From Candidatus Acidiferrales bacterium (GTDB taxonomy: Bacteria; Acidobacteriota; Terriglobia; Acidiferrales; UBA7541): a stretch of DNA of 11,421 nucleotides. Within the stretch, counting starts at the first letter, position 1. The number at the start of each line of letters is the position of its first letter. Made by a program: the position numbers and the translations under genes. The stretch is taken from NCBI GenBank assembly GCA_030044295.1, contig JASHWB010000247.1:1-11421 (forward strand), given 5' to 3'. Positions 1-7,708 of this stretch are shown in pieces. The notes below the pieces were generated by a model, which saw only the letters and a list, made by a program, of their open reading frames with translations, was not told the DNA's origin and did not search any database.

Positions 1-1691
1 CCCAGCTCGGCCTTGAGGTCAGGTCTCCTGACGGCTCGCAGGCGCTCGTTCGGGTTGCGGATCTGCCCTTCCTGATTGGGCGCGGAACCGATTCCGGCAA
101 TCATCTCCCACTGTCCGACCCGCGGATATCGCGGCGATGCTGCGCTATCATCGCCGATCCCGACGGGTGGTACCTGGAGGATCGCGGTCACCATCGCGGG
201 ATTTTCGTCAACGGAAGCCGGGTGCACCGTGCCCGGTTGCGGAGCGGCGATGTCATCACCTTCGGGCTCGACAACTCGTACGAAATCGCCGTCCGGTCCG
301 ACGGGAACGAAACAACGGTCGCCGGATTATTGACGCGAATCGGTCAGATGCCTGGCGTAGAGGAAAGCTCAGGCGGCCTTCACAAACTGAATGTTCTGCT
401 CCAAGCTACTTCTCTTCTTCATTCCGATCTGCCGCTGGACTCGATTCTGAGCACGATGCTCGACCACGCGATCGCAATTACCGGCGCCGACCGCGGGGTC
501 TTGTTCGAAGCAGGTTCCGCTGGCGCGCTTCGCGCACGGCTCGCTCGTAGCAAAGGTGGGACGACGGCGCCACCGGCGAGCATTATTCCCAGCCAGACCG
601 CATTGCGCCAGGCAGTCGAGCAGAGGTCAAGCGTCGTCACAGAGGACCTTAACCGAGCTGAAGCCGCCTTACAAATGGCGCAAAGCATTGTCGCGCAATC
701 GCTCCGCGCGATCGTTGCAATTCCCTTGTACGCTAACCTGCATGCCGATTCCAGGTCGGTCGCTGGGGATTCTCAACTGCTCGGGCTAATTTATGTCGAT
801 TCGCGGCGGCCTACCGCCTTTTCAAACCTCGATCGGCAGATTCTCGATGCCTTGGCCGCCGAAGCAGCTAGCGTCCTGGACAATGCGCGGCTCGTGGAAC
901 GCGAGCGACAACGGCAGCGGCTCGAGCAGGAACTGAATATCGCGCGCGAAATCCAGCAGGCTCTCATTCCTCATGGATTTCATGATTTCGACTATCTCGC
1001 CGTCGCGGGTATTCACACTCCGTGCCATGCTGTGGGAGGGGATTATTTCGACGTATTCCCATTGGACGAAAACCGAACGGCGATTCTTGTGGCGGATGTG
1101 TCCGGCAAGGGTCTCGGCGCGGCCTTGCTTACGACCATGTTGCAAGGAGCGTTCTCCGGGATGACGATCGGCACAGAACCGGTTCGCTTGATCAGCCACA
1201 TGAATCGATTCCTTTGCGAACATGCGGAAGTTGGCCGCTATGCCACCCTGTTTTTTGGAGTGCTCGACCCGCGCGGCAAGTTCGTGTATATCAACGCCGG
1301 CCACCTTTCCCCGCTTGTAATCCGCCGCGCGGAAATTTCGGAGCTTACGAGTGAGGGCTCTTTCCCCGTTGGCCTTATAGCCGAGGCAGATTATGAAGCA
1401 AAAACCTCAACGCTTGAGGACGGAGACACGCTCATCCTGTTCAGCGACGGAGTTACGGAAGCGATGAATTTATCGGAGGATATGTTCGGTTCCGACCGTT
1501 TGCGTGAAGTACTGGCGGGCCAAAGAGAAGTCCCTCTCGAGCAATTGCAGAAATCCATCCTCGATTCCCTCAAAAAGTTTACCAGTGGCGCGAATCAAGC
1601 CGACGATATAACGCTACTGATTGTCCGTTATCATGCGGCTACGGAGGGTGCTTCCCCCGCCAAACACAGCACGGATCTATCTGTTCGTTAA
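1..1691 (+). CDS. FHA-GAF-SpoIIE (PP2C) serine phosphatase, 5' end missing
   Basis: A cytoplasmic signalling protein likely to dephosphorylate Ser/Thr residues, as RsbU/SpoIIE enzymes do in partner-switching pathways. The frame is open from position 3, so the true start lies left of the window; the GTG at 222 sits inside the first domain and is not the start. Numbering from position 3 gives 562 visible residues. Residues about 23-95 form an FHA phosphothreonine-binding domain (GR 26-27, SR 43-44, VNG 69-71), with Cys46 where FHA domains usually have His. Residues about 125-295 form a GAF sensor domain. A charged, probably helical linker (about 300-315) leads to a SpoIIE-type PP2C domain with metal-binding Asp in GGDYFD (Asp347), ADVSGKG (Asp365), SDGVTEA (Asp482) and ADDIT (Asp534-535), so catalysis looks intact. 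It ends 60 bases from the convergent rfbC and need not belong to the biosynthetic genes. Family call is firm; its partner is unknown. Confidence 0.93.
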   Translation, partial: QLGLEVRSPDGSQALVRVADLPFLIGRGTDSGNHLPLSDPRISRRCCAIIADPDGWYLEDRGHHRGIFVNGSRVHRARLRSGDVITFGLDNSYEIAVRSDGNETTVAGLLTRIGQMPGVEESSGGLHKLNVLLQATSLLHSDLPLDSILSTMLDHAIAITGADRGVLFEAGSAGALRARLARSKGGTTAPPASIIPSQTALRQAVEQRSSVVTEDLNRAEAALQMAQSIVAQSLRAIVAIPLYANLHADSRSVAGDSQLLGLIYVDSRRPTAFSNLDRQILDALAAEAASVLDNARLVERERQRQRLEQELNIAREIQQALIPHGFHDFDYLAVAGIHTPCHAVGGDYFDVFPLDENRTAILVADVSGKGLGAALLTTMLQGAFSGMTIGTEPVRLISHMNRFLCEHAEVGRYATLFFGVLDPRGKFVYINAGHLSPLVIRRAEISELTSEGSFPVGLIAEADYEAKTSTLEDGDTLILFSDGVTEAMNLSEDMFGSDRLREVLAGQREVPLEQLQKSILDSLKKFTSGANQADDITLLIVRYHAATEGASPAKHSTDLSVR

Positions 1692-1751
1692 GATGCAGAA
1701 CGCCCTCGCGTTCGTCTCTGCGAAATCGGGATCGAGTTTCACGCCGAAAAG

Positions 1752-2354
1752 CTATGCGCCTTCGCGGGGGGAATACTTCGGAAGACACTCGGGCGAGACA
1801 TCGGCAAGCTTCGAGTAGCCGGCATCTTTTTCAGAGATGATGGGAGTTGAGACGCCCCACCGAATATTCAATTCCGGATCGTTCCATCGAATTCCGCGCT
1901 CGTCGTCCGGAGCGTAATAGTCACTGCACTTATAGAGGAACTGTACGACCTCGGTCAGTGCGATGAATCCGTGCGCGAAACCCGCGGGAATGTAGACTTG
2001 ATTTTGCTCGACGGCGGAAAGAGTAACGCTCGTCCATTTCCCAAAACTGGGAGAGCCGACACGAATATCGACGGCTACATCGAGGACTTCGCCTTCTACC
2101 ACGCGGCATAGTTTCGCCTGTGGGTGCCGCAGTTGATAGTGCAAGCCGCGCAAAGTGCGCTTTACCGAGCGAGAATGGTTATCCTGTACAAAGACGTCAT
2201 AGATGCCGAGTTCGGCGTATTTCTGAGAGTGATACGTTTCCATGAAGAAGCCGCGCGGGTCGAGAAACACTTTGGGCCGAATTTCTACAACTCCGGGGAG
2301 GGGAGTCTCCAACCGCTGCAGCCCACTCGCAATCGCAGTCGATTTCGAAGTCAT
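1752..2354 (-). CDS. rfbC: dTDP-4-dehydrorhamnose 3,5-epimerase (RmlC)
   Basis: Epimerises dTDP-4-keto-6-deoxyglucose at C3 and C5 to dTDP-4-keto-L-rhamnose, the third step of dTDP-L-rhamnose synthesis in the cytoplasm. The 200-residue length fits the cupin-fold RmlC family. Visible signatures are the substrate-binding DPRGFF (32-37), the QDNHSRS segment (57-63), LRGLHYQ (68-74) carrying the catalytic His72, the IPAGFAHGF cupin strand (122-130), the YKCSDYYAPDDERGIRW stretch (141-157) with the active-site Tyr, and SEKD (174-177). It is the last gene of the rfbABC unit, 45 bases after rfbB. The ATG start has no clear Shine-Dalgarno; the first family-like residues (LETPLPGV) begin at about residue 15, so a slightly later TTG start is possible. 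The N-terminal tail is somewhat longer than usual. Confidence 0.95.
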   Translation of the reverse strand: MTSKSTAIASGLQRLETPLPGVVEIRPKVFLDPRGFFMETYHSQKYAELGIYDVFVQDNHSRSVKRTLRGLHYQLRHPQAKLCRVVEGEVLDVAVDIRVGSPSFGKWTSVTLSAVEQNQVYIPAGFAHGFIALTEVVQFLYKCSDYYAPDDERGIRWNDPELNIRWGVSTPIISEKDAGYSKLADVSPECLPKYSPREGA

Positions 2355-2399
2355 TGAGACACGCGGACGAACATGAACTTGTCGATGGGCGCAGATCGC

Positions 2400-3455
2400 T
2401 TAATTCGCCGTCGGTTCCGGCACGTGACGTGCGATACCGCGCAGCGAACTCTCGCGTTGTTCGTAATATCGCTCGTAGTAGCTTCGATAGTTTCCGTCGC
2501 GCACACCGGTAAGCCACGCGGTTTGCGTTCTATACCAGTCGATCGTTTGGCGCAGTCCGGCTTCGAGCGGAACGGAAGGGCTCCAGCCTAAGTGCTTTTC
2601 CATTTTCTCGCAGCGCAAAGCGTATCTCCGGTCATGACCGGGGCGATCCTGAACATAGGTCAGCAATGTTTCCGGCTTACCCATCGATTGCAACAGCCGC
2701 CGCGCCATGGATAAGTTATCGACCACATCGAGTCCCCCGATGTTATAAACCTCGCCGATGCGTCCGCGTTCCAGCACCGCCAAAATCCCACGGCAGTTAT
2801 CTTCTACATGCAACCAGTCGCGTTGCTGCTGCCCATCTCCGTAGATCGGAAGCGGCTTATTCTCTAGCGCGTTGGTAATCATCAACGGCAAGAATTTCTC
2901 CGGAAACTGATAAGGTCCATAGTTGTTGGAGGAGCGCGTTATGACAGCCGGAAAACTGTATGTACGCACGAACGAGCGGACGAGCAGGTCCGACGCGGCT
3001 TTCGAGGACGAATACGGGCTGCTCGGCTCGATCGGCGACTCTTCATCGGCGAAGGCACCTGGCCTCATATCGCCATACACTTCGTCTGTGGAAACGTGGA
3101 CGAAACGCTCCACCGCCAACTTGCGCGCGACCTGCAGCAGCACGAATGTGCCTTTGACATTCGTCTCAATGCATGCGGCAGGTTCGTAAATGCTGCGATC
3201 GACATGCGATTCCGCCGCGAAATGGACCACGGCATCACAGCCTTCCATCGCGGATTCCACCACCGTCGCGTCGCAAATGTCGCCCTTCACAAACCGGTAC
3301 GACGGCTCGTTGGCTACGGATTCCAGATTCGCCAGGTTGCCAGCGTAGGTCAGCTTGTCGTAGTTGACAACCGAAACGCCTCGACGAAACGCAAGGATGT
3401 GCCGAATGAAATTCGAACCGATGAAGCCTGCCCCGCCCGTGACCAGGATTCTCAT
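2400..3455 (-). CDS. rfbB: dTDP-glucose 4,6-dehydratase (RmlB)
   Basis: Converts dTDP-glucose to dTDP-4-keto-6-deoxyglucose using bound NAD+, the second step of dTDP-deoxysugar synthesis. It is an extended short-chain dehydrogenase of 351 residues, the usual length. The Rossmann motif GGAGFIG is at 7-13, the catalytic STDEVYG at 122-128 (Asp124, Glu125) and the YSSSK catalytic pair at 148-152 (Tyr148, Lys152). The SSNNYGPYQFPEK segment (175-187) and RDWLHVEDN (212-220) are typical of RmlB rather than of other epimerases. The start is taken as the ATG at 3455, which shares its A with the TGA stop of rfbA (TGATG), suggesting translational coupling; a TTG one codon upstream is the only nearby alternative. 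The C-terminal 30 or so residues are poorly conserved tail. Confidence 0.96.
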   Translation of the reverse strand: MRILVTGGAGFIGSNFIRHILAFRRGVSVVNYDKLTYAGNLANLESVANEPSYRFVKGDICDATVVESAMEGCDAVVHFAAESHVDRSIYEPAACIETNVKGTFVLLQVARKLAVERFVHVSTDEVYGDMRPGAFADEESPIEPSSPYSSSKAASDLLVRSFVRTYSFPAVITRSSNNYGPYQFPEKFLPLMITNALENKPLPIYGDGQQQRDWLHVEDNCRGILAVLERGRIGEVYNIGGLDVVDNLSMARRLLQSMGKPETLLTYVQDRPGHDRRYALRCEKMEKHLGWSPSVPLEAGLRQTIDWYRTQTAWLTGVRDGNYRSYYERYYEQRESSLRGIARHVPEPTAN

Positions 3456-4228
3456 CAAACCACTTCGGCCGGTGTGGCTGCGCCGGCTCGCGAATGGAGG
3501 TCCATCTTGTTTGCACCAGTCTCAGCCACTAACGTGTTCGCCCGCAACAGCGATTCGAACGTTCCAGCGTCGGTCCACCAGCCTTTAAGGATATCCCAAC
3601 TCAGAGTCGCTTCTTCAATATAGAAGTTATTTACGTCCGTAATTTCCAGCTCGCCGCGTCCGGAGGGTTTCAGTCGGCGGATTTTTTCGAACACCGTCGC
3701 ATCATACATATAAATGCCGATGACCGCATAGTTCGACCTGGGGCTTTTTGGCTTTTCCTCGATGCCAACCACTTGATCTCCTCGAACTTCAGCTACGCCG
3801 AACCGCTGAGCGTCCTGGACTTCCTTCAACAAAATCTTGGCCCCTCGCCCTTGCCGCTTAAAGCTCTCGGCGGCGTGGGCGATGTTGCCTTCGATGATGT
3901 TGTCACCCAGGATGACGCAAATCGGCTCGCCCGCTGCGAAAAACTCGGCCAATCCCAGCGCCTCGGCTATTCCACCTTCACCTTCCTGGTATGTGTAATT
4001 CAGGTGTTTCAATCCGAAAGGGCGGCCGTTGCCCAGCAATCGCAGGAAGTCCCCAGCGTTCTTGCCGCCGGTCACGAGAAGGATTTCCTCAATCCCCGCG
4101 TTGACCAGCGTCTGGATCGGGTAGTAGACCATAGGCTTGTCGTAGATCGGCAGGAGGTGTTTATTGGTGACGCGGGTCAAAGGATTCAGCCGGCTGCCCG
4201 TACCACCTGCGAGCACAATACCCTTCAT
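3455..4228 (-). CDS. rfbA: Glucose-1-phosphate thymidylyltransferase (RmlA), short SpsI-like form
   Basis: Makes dTDP-glucose from dTTP and glucose 1-phosphate, the entry step for dTDP-deoxysugars. Its 257 residues are shorter than the roughly 290-residue enterobacterial RmlA and match the Bacillus SpsI/RfbA-like short group, which lacks part of the C-terminal allosteric extension. The nucleotide-binding signature LAGGTGSR is at 6-13, with TNKHLLPIYDKPM (21-33, Lys23) following. LGDN (107-110, Asp109) binds metal, EEKP is at 157-160, GELEITD at 192-198 and WWTDAG at 217-222. The ATG is preceded by a strong GGGGGAGAG Shine-Dalgarno. It heads rfbA-rfbB-rfbC, so any promoter should be in the 411-base gap upstream. 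Confidence 0.96.
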   Translation of the reverse strand: MKGIVLAGGTGSRLNPLTRVTNKHLLPIYDKPMVYYPIQTLVNAGIEEILLVTGGKNAGDFLRLLGNGRPFGLKHLNYTYQEGEGGIAEALGLAEFFAAGEPICVILGDNIIEGNIAHAAESFKRQGRGAKILLKEVQDAQRFGVAEVRGDQVVGIEEKPKSPRSNYAVIGIYMYDATVFEKIRRLKPSGRGELEITDVNNFYIEEATLSWDILKGWWTDAGTFESLLRANTLVAETGANKMDLHSRAGAATPAEVV

Positions 4229-4639
4229 AAGACTCTCCCCCTATTCGATCTCGGCTGACCCTGCGAAGTCGAACGCCGGGACTCTGGCTCGCAAGGCAAC
4301 CCAACTCGGTCCATGGGCGTCGGCGCATCGACGAGGCGTCGGGGTACGTAAGGGCACTTCATATACCAAAGATACCCCTTTGGCGACGCGAAACGGCCGC
4401 TAAGCCGTTCAAAATCAATGTGCCTTAACATCAGCGCCGGTGGACATGGAATTTGGGTAGTAAGCACCTCTAAAGTAGCCAGACAGTTCCAACTGACGCT
4501 AATCTCGTTCCATCGCCGCTGAAAGCGGTATTCCGACGTTTTGAGGCGCCGGAGCTCTATGGAGCAATAATTGCCGCGTCGAAAATGTTGCCGCGCCGCA
4601 TGCGCAGTAGTGCGATCCTCGTCTCATCGAGCGAGCCCT
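4229..4639. other. Gene-free gap with two small inverted repeats
   Basis: These 411 bases lie between the P450 stop and the rfbA start, both on the minus strand. No open frame here shows family-like sequence. Two 6-bp hairpins lie close together: CCAAAG (4366-4371) with CTTTGG (4378-4383), and AACGGC (4392-4397) with GCCGTT (4404-4409), each with a 6-base loop. A further short stem, CCGCT (4516-4520) with AGCGG (4524-4528), is nearer the P450 end. None is followed by a clear T-run on the minus strand, so a classical terminator is not supported. The gap probably holds the rfbA promoter, but I could not find convincing -35/-10 boxes. Confidence 0.5.
4233..4241 (-). promoter_or_regulatory. Ribosome binding site of rfbA
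   Basis: On the minus strand this reads GGGGGAGAG, with its GGAG core 6 bases before the rfbA ATG at 4228. It fixes the rfbA start and marks it as the well-translated first gene of the unit. Confidence 0.75.
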
Positions 4640-5869
4640 TCAAACAATTACCTTGAGCGCCTTTAAGCCGCGAAACCCGAACGTATCGGCCCACTCCGGC
4701 TTTTGCCCGCAGAGCCTGAGTTTCGGGAAACGCTGTAGCAAGTTGAGAATCGCCACCTGTCCCTCCAGCCGGGCTAACTGGTTCCCGATGCAAAAGTGCG
4801 GGCCGGCGCTAAACGCCAAGTGCTGGTTGTTAAGTCTCTTCAGATTGAGTTGATTCGGTTCCTCGAATTGTTTTGGGTCACGATTCGCTGCACCCAGCAT
4901 GCAAAGGAGCGACCATCCTTTTGGAATGCGCCGCCCACAAACTTCCATTTCCTCCTTGAGTACTCGAGCTGTAAATTGCACCGGGCTTTCATACCGCAGA
5001 AGTTCTTCGACCGCCGAGCGAATTAGCTGAGGGTTGTCGCGCAATTCGGCTGCATGTTCCGGATGACGCAGGAGGGTGTAGATTCCGTTTCCGATCAAGT
5101 TACGAGTCGTCTCGTGGCCCGCGAACAGAAGAGCAATGCACTGCGCGTACAGCTCTTCTTCTGTGAGGACGTCGCCATCCTCCTCAATGTCAATCAAAAG
5201 GCTGATCAGGTCGCTGCCTTTGTTTTGCCTTCGGTCCGCCACAGCCTTCCGAAAGAACTCAGTCATGTTAATCAGAGCGTCCTGCGCAGCTTGTGCTTCT
5301 TCGACAGTGCGGTTTGGATTACCCCTAAAAATCGCGATGGCGCGCGACCACTTCACAAACGTGCCGTGCAGCGCCTCCGGAATGCCCATCATCACGGAGA
5401 TCACGCGAACTGGCATCGGATTCGCGAATTCGCGCATAAGTTCCACTTCCGAAGAATGTTTGAGAGGGTCTAGCATTTGCGCAACCGTCTCTTCCATTTG
5501 CGGGCGCAACGCTTCCACCGCGGCCTGCGAAAATCCCTTGTTTAGAAGCTTGCGGAGGCGCGTATGCTCCGGTGGGTCCATGAAGATAAGCCAAAGGCTA
5601 AGCATTCGCGCCAGCTCGCGGAACTCGCCCTGACGGCTCAAAGGTAATGGGAGAAGCATCTGTTGTGCCCGTTTTGCCGAGCACCGGGGATCCTTCGCGA
5701 CCGATAAACATTCAGCATGACTGAAAACGGACCACACCGCCCACTTGCCAGCGACCTCCACATAGTGAATCGGCCCTTGGTCAAGGAGTTGGGCGTATGT
5801 CGGGTAGGGATCCTGGAGAATCTCCCCAGTGAAGAGAACCTTTCTCTCCGGTAGGCTAACGCTTGGCAA
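4640..5869 (-). CDS. Cytochrome P450 monooxygenase (bacterial CYP107-like)
   Basis: A soluble bacterial P450 that would hydroxylate, epoxidise or otherwise oxidise a small molecule using electrons from a ferredoxin not encoded here. The 409 residues are full length for class I bacterial P450s. The C-helix signature DPPEHTRLR is at 98-106, the oxygen-activating I-helix AGHETT at 250-255, the ExxR pair at Glu289/Arg292, and the heme loop FSAGPHFCIG at 353-362 with Cys360 as heme ligand. The first possible start is a TTG, since an in-frame TGA lies four codons upstream; GAGGT precedes it by 6 bases. No signal or membrane segment is seen. It follows the ATP-grasp gene by 158 bases on the same strand, suggesting late tailoring in the same pathway. 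The CYP107/PksS resemblance is by general look; the substrate is unknown. Confidence 0.95.
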   Translation of the reverse strand: MPSVSLPERKVLFTGEILQDPYPTYAQLLDQGPIHYVEVAGKWAVWSVFSHAECLSVAKDPRCSAKRAQQMLLPLPLSRQGEFRELARMLSLWLIFMDPPEHTRLRKLLNKGFSQAAVEALRPQMEETVAQMLDPLKHSSEVELMREFANPMPVRVISVMMGIPEALHGTFVKWSRAIAIFRGNPNRTVEEAQAAQDALINMTEFFRKAVADRRQNKGSDLISLLIDIEEDGDVLTEEELYAQCIALLFAGHETTRNLIGNGIYTLLRHPEHAAELRDNPQLIRSAVEELLRYESPVQFTARVLKEEMEVCGRRIPKGWSLLCMLGAANRDPKQFEEPNQLNLKRLNNQHLAFSAGPHFCIGNQLARLEGQVAILNLLQRFPKLRLCGQKPEWADTFGFRGLKALKVIV

Positions 5870-5875
5870 GACTCG

Positions 5876-5880
5876 ACCTC
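5876..5880 (-). promoter_or_regulatory. Ribosome binding site deciding the TTG start of the P450
   Basis: GAGGT on the minus strand lies 6 bases before the TTG at 5869. With the in-frame TGA just upstream, it supports TTG as the real initiator of the P450. Confidence 0.6.
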
Positions 5881-6027
5881 ACCGCTGTTTCTCTGAAGCA
5901 CCTATTGTTGCACCCAGTGTAACAGATGCCGTTGAGACATCGGACGCGTGAGGTGAGTCCGCAACGAAAAACGAGCCCAATTCTTCCTCGTCACGCATTT
6001 CGAACACCGAAAGCACACAACGGCGAC

Positions 6028-7260
6028 TTAAGAGCGAGGAATGCGCGCGGGCGTAGGAACTCGAAGTCCTTCGTGTTCGGCATAAAATGCCCACTGTTTG
6101 CGCCGACGCCGGACACAGGCCCGGATTAGCTCGGGCTCGCCCCAGGGCACATCGTGGTAGCCCGTTCGCAAATAGGCGCTGGCAGAGTCACGTTTCCACT
6201 CCTGCGGGAAAAGAGCGATCACTTCGTTCTCCGTCACCTTAGAAGCTTCTTGAATCGGATTGCCGGTAACAAACGAAAACAGCGCGGCTGGAAGGTCTCG
6301 ACCGGAACCCATCGGTAAGTGAGCGACTTGTGTCGTACGAGGATTTATCTCGATGAGGTAGGGTTTTCCCGTATCGGTTTCTATCATAAAGTCAAAACCG
6401 TTCACGCCTGAAAGTCCAAGCCGCCGGACAATCTTCTCGACTGCAGCGGAGATTTCTGCGTTTTCGATCAACCGGAGGACGGTGGAGTGCCCCGTTGAAC
6501 TCGTCTTGCACATGACCTCGAAATGCAAGCCGGCAAGAACACTCCCGTTCCAGCAGGCGACTGTACTTGTGGCTTCTCGTCCTCGGATGAAGGTCTGCGC
6601 GCTTAGTCTGGAACCACGGCGGAACACGGATCTAGCAACCAAGCTCGAATCTTCGTCAATTAAAGAGCGCTTAAACGCCCGTGCGAGTACAGGCGGAGCG
6701 GAAAGCGACTTAAACGCGCGTAGGACCTCCTCTCGCGTATGGACGATACGAACGCCTTCACCCCCTGAGGTGCTATCAGCCTTCAAGACAATCGGATATC
6801 CATGCGCATCCGCCCACCCCGTCAGGTCGCTCATCTGGGTCAGCTCTTGCGTTGTAGGAACCCGAATCCGTTCTTCCTTCGCGACCTGAAGGAACTCGGC
6901 CCTGCGATATAGCACCGGATAATTTTGAGGCGAGCCGAGCGAACGCGCGATCATGGCAGCAATAGAACCGGCGTCGCCGGAGTTGGAGGTCATTGAATAG
7001 AGGCGGTGCAAATGCCTGACGGCCACATCGTCGCAAGGCACTATCAGGTCCGGTTTGGAAGCTTTGATTGCATCGAGGAACGAGGCAGCGGGAAAGAACC
7101 CGTAATGCCGGTACGTTCGCCTCACACACCGGAGCCTGGCGAGGGAGTGGCGAAACGGACAAACTGCGTCGACCGTGAAACTCGCGTTCGTGAGGGCCAT
7201 CGCTAGCCGAGACGCGGGGAACCACGTCGACGTGCATGCCAGGAGCGCAGTCGGCTTCAA
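6028..7260 (-). CDS. ATP-grasp domain carboxylate ligase
   Basis: Predicted to activate a carboxylate as an acyl phosphate with ATP and join it to an amine or other nucleophile; substrates are not apparent. The 410-residue protein has a Rossmann-like N-terminal domain (about 1-115), then an ATP-grasp fold. PIVLKADSTSGGEGV (156-170) carries ATP-binding Lys160 and the glycine loop; QTFIRGREATSTV (222-234) follows; GVNGFDFMIE (285-294) and LIEINPR (302-308) give the metal-binding Glu304 and Asn306. The core resembles the carbamoyl-phosphate synthase/biotin carboxylase type of ATP-grasp more than the RimK type. A basic, Arg-rich patch (384-388) sits near the C-terminus. The start is TTG with AAGGAG 10 bases upstream and an in-frame TAG immediately before it. 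It is the first gene of the minus-strand unit and diverges from the aminotransferase, suggesting an amide- or ester-forming step in the same pathway. Confidence 0.9.
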   Translation of the reverse strand: MKPTALLACTSTWFPASRLAMALTNASFTVDAVCPFRHSLARLRCVRRTYRHYGFFPAASFLDAIKASKPDLIVPCDDVAVRHLHRLYSMTSNSGDAGSIAAMIARSLGSPQNYPVLYRRAEFLQVAKEERIRVPTTQELTQMSDLTGWADAHGYPIVLKADSTSGGEGVRIVHTREEVLRAFKSLSAPPVLARAFKRSLIDEDSSLVARSVFRRGSRLSAQTFIRGREATSTVACWNGSVLAGLHFEVMCKTSSTGHSTVLRLIENAEISAAVEKIVRRLGLSGVNGFDFMIETDTGKPYLIEINPRTTQVAHLPMGSGRDLPAALFSFVTGNPIQEASKVTENEVIALFPQEWKRDSASAYLRTGYHDVPWGEPELIRACVRRRRKQWAFYAEHEGLRVPTPARIPRS

Positions 7261-7270
7261 CTAGTAGACT

Positions 7271-7276
7271 CTCCTT
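7271..7276 (-). promoter_or_regulatory. Ribosome binding site deciding the TTG start of the ATP-grasp gene
   Basis: AAGGAG on the minus strand ends 10 bases before the TTG at 7260. An in-frame TAG abuts the TTG, so no longer protein is possible. Confidence 0.7.
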
Positions 7277-7524
7277 TGCGTCAGGGCCTGCTCCGACTCG
7301 CTGCCAAAGCCGCGTAAAGGGGCACTCCCAGGTGTCCTCGTAACCGATTACCTGCCGTTGAACACACCAAGGTTGCCTTACGGCCCCAATAGCTCTGAAA
7401 TTAGAGTGCAAGTGTACTTCCAAATTCGACGAAGGTCGTATCTTGATTACTCAAAAATTCCCCTTCCAAGCTGCTTTGCCCCAAGTACTTACCTCGATTC
7501 GTTTTCCTGGCCTTGAGAAATCAA

Positions 7525-7565
7525 TGTGGATGGCCCCTGCCACAATGTGGAAAAACGCTTCCACA
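7525..7565. promoter_or_regulatory. Candidate operator: four alternating TGTGG/CCACA half-sites
   Basis: TGTGG at 7525-7529, CCACA at 7540-7544, TGTGGAA at 7546-7552 and TTCCACA at 7559-7565 alternate in orientation. The last two form a perfect 7-bp inverted repeat with a 6-base spacer. The cluster sits mid-way in the divergent gap, where a regulator could control both units. It could also act as an RNA hairpin. No regulator gene is in the window to pair with it. Confidence 0.4.
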
Positions 7566-7708
7566 ACCCAAGCCGGTTCGCTGCCCTCAAACGCAAGATG
7601 CGCATGCTCTCCGAGCAATCTTGAAGGGCAACGGTTGCAAGTGTCGCGTCGCACAGGAGAGAAAACAAAACGGAACGTGTGTTCAGAGTGTGATAATTAA
7701 GCCTTCTC

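Noticed and set aside
222..1691. GTG at 222 as the start of the phosphatase gene
   Set aside because: The same frame is open back to position 3 and encodes the first part of an FHA domain, so 222 is internal.
4225..4467. Minus-strand 80-codon frame overlapping the rfbA start
   Set aside because: It runs through the rfbA ribosome binding site, has no family resemblance and no Shine-Dalgarno of its own.
4516..4528. Rho-independent terminator after the P450 gene
   Set aside because: The stem is only 5 bp and no T-run follows it on the minus strand.
6776..7423. 215-codon minus-strand frame overlapping the ATP-grasp gene
   Set aside because: The ATP-grasp frame carries all family motifs across the overlap; this frame shows none.
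7546..7565. Replication origin or DnaA-box cluster
   Set aside because: The half-sites only approximate DnaA boxes, and no replication, partition or AT-rich unwinding element is nearby.
7451..7654. Minus-strand 67-codon frame in the divergent gap
   Set aside because: It has no recognisable family and no good ribosome binding site, and it overlaps the half-site cluster; most likely a chance frame.
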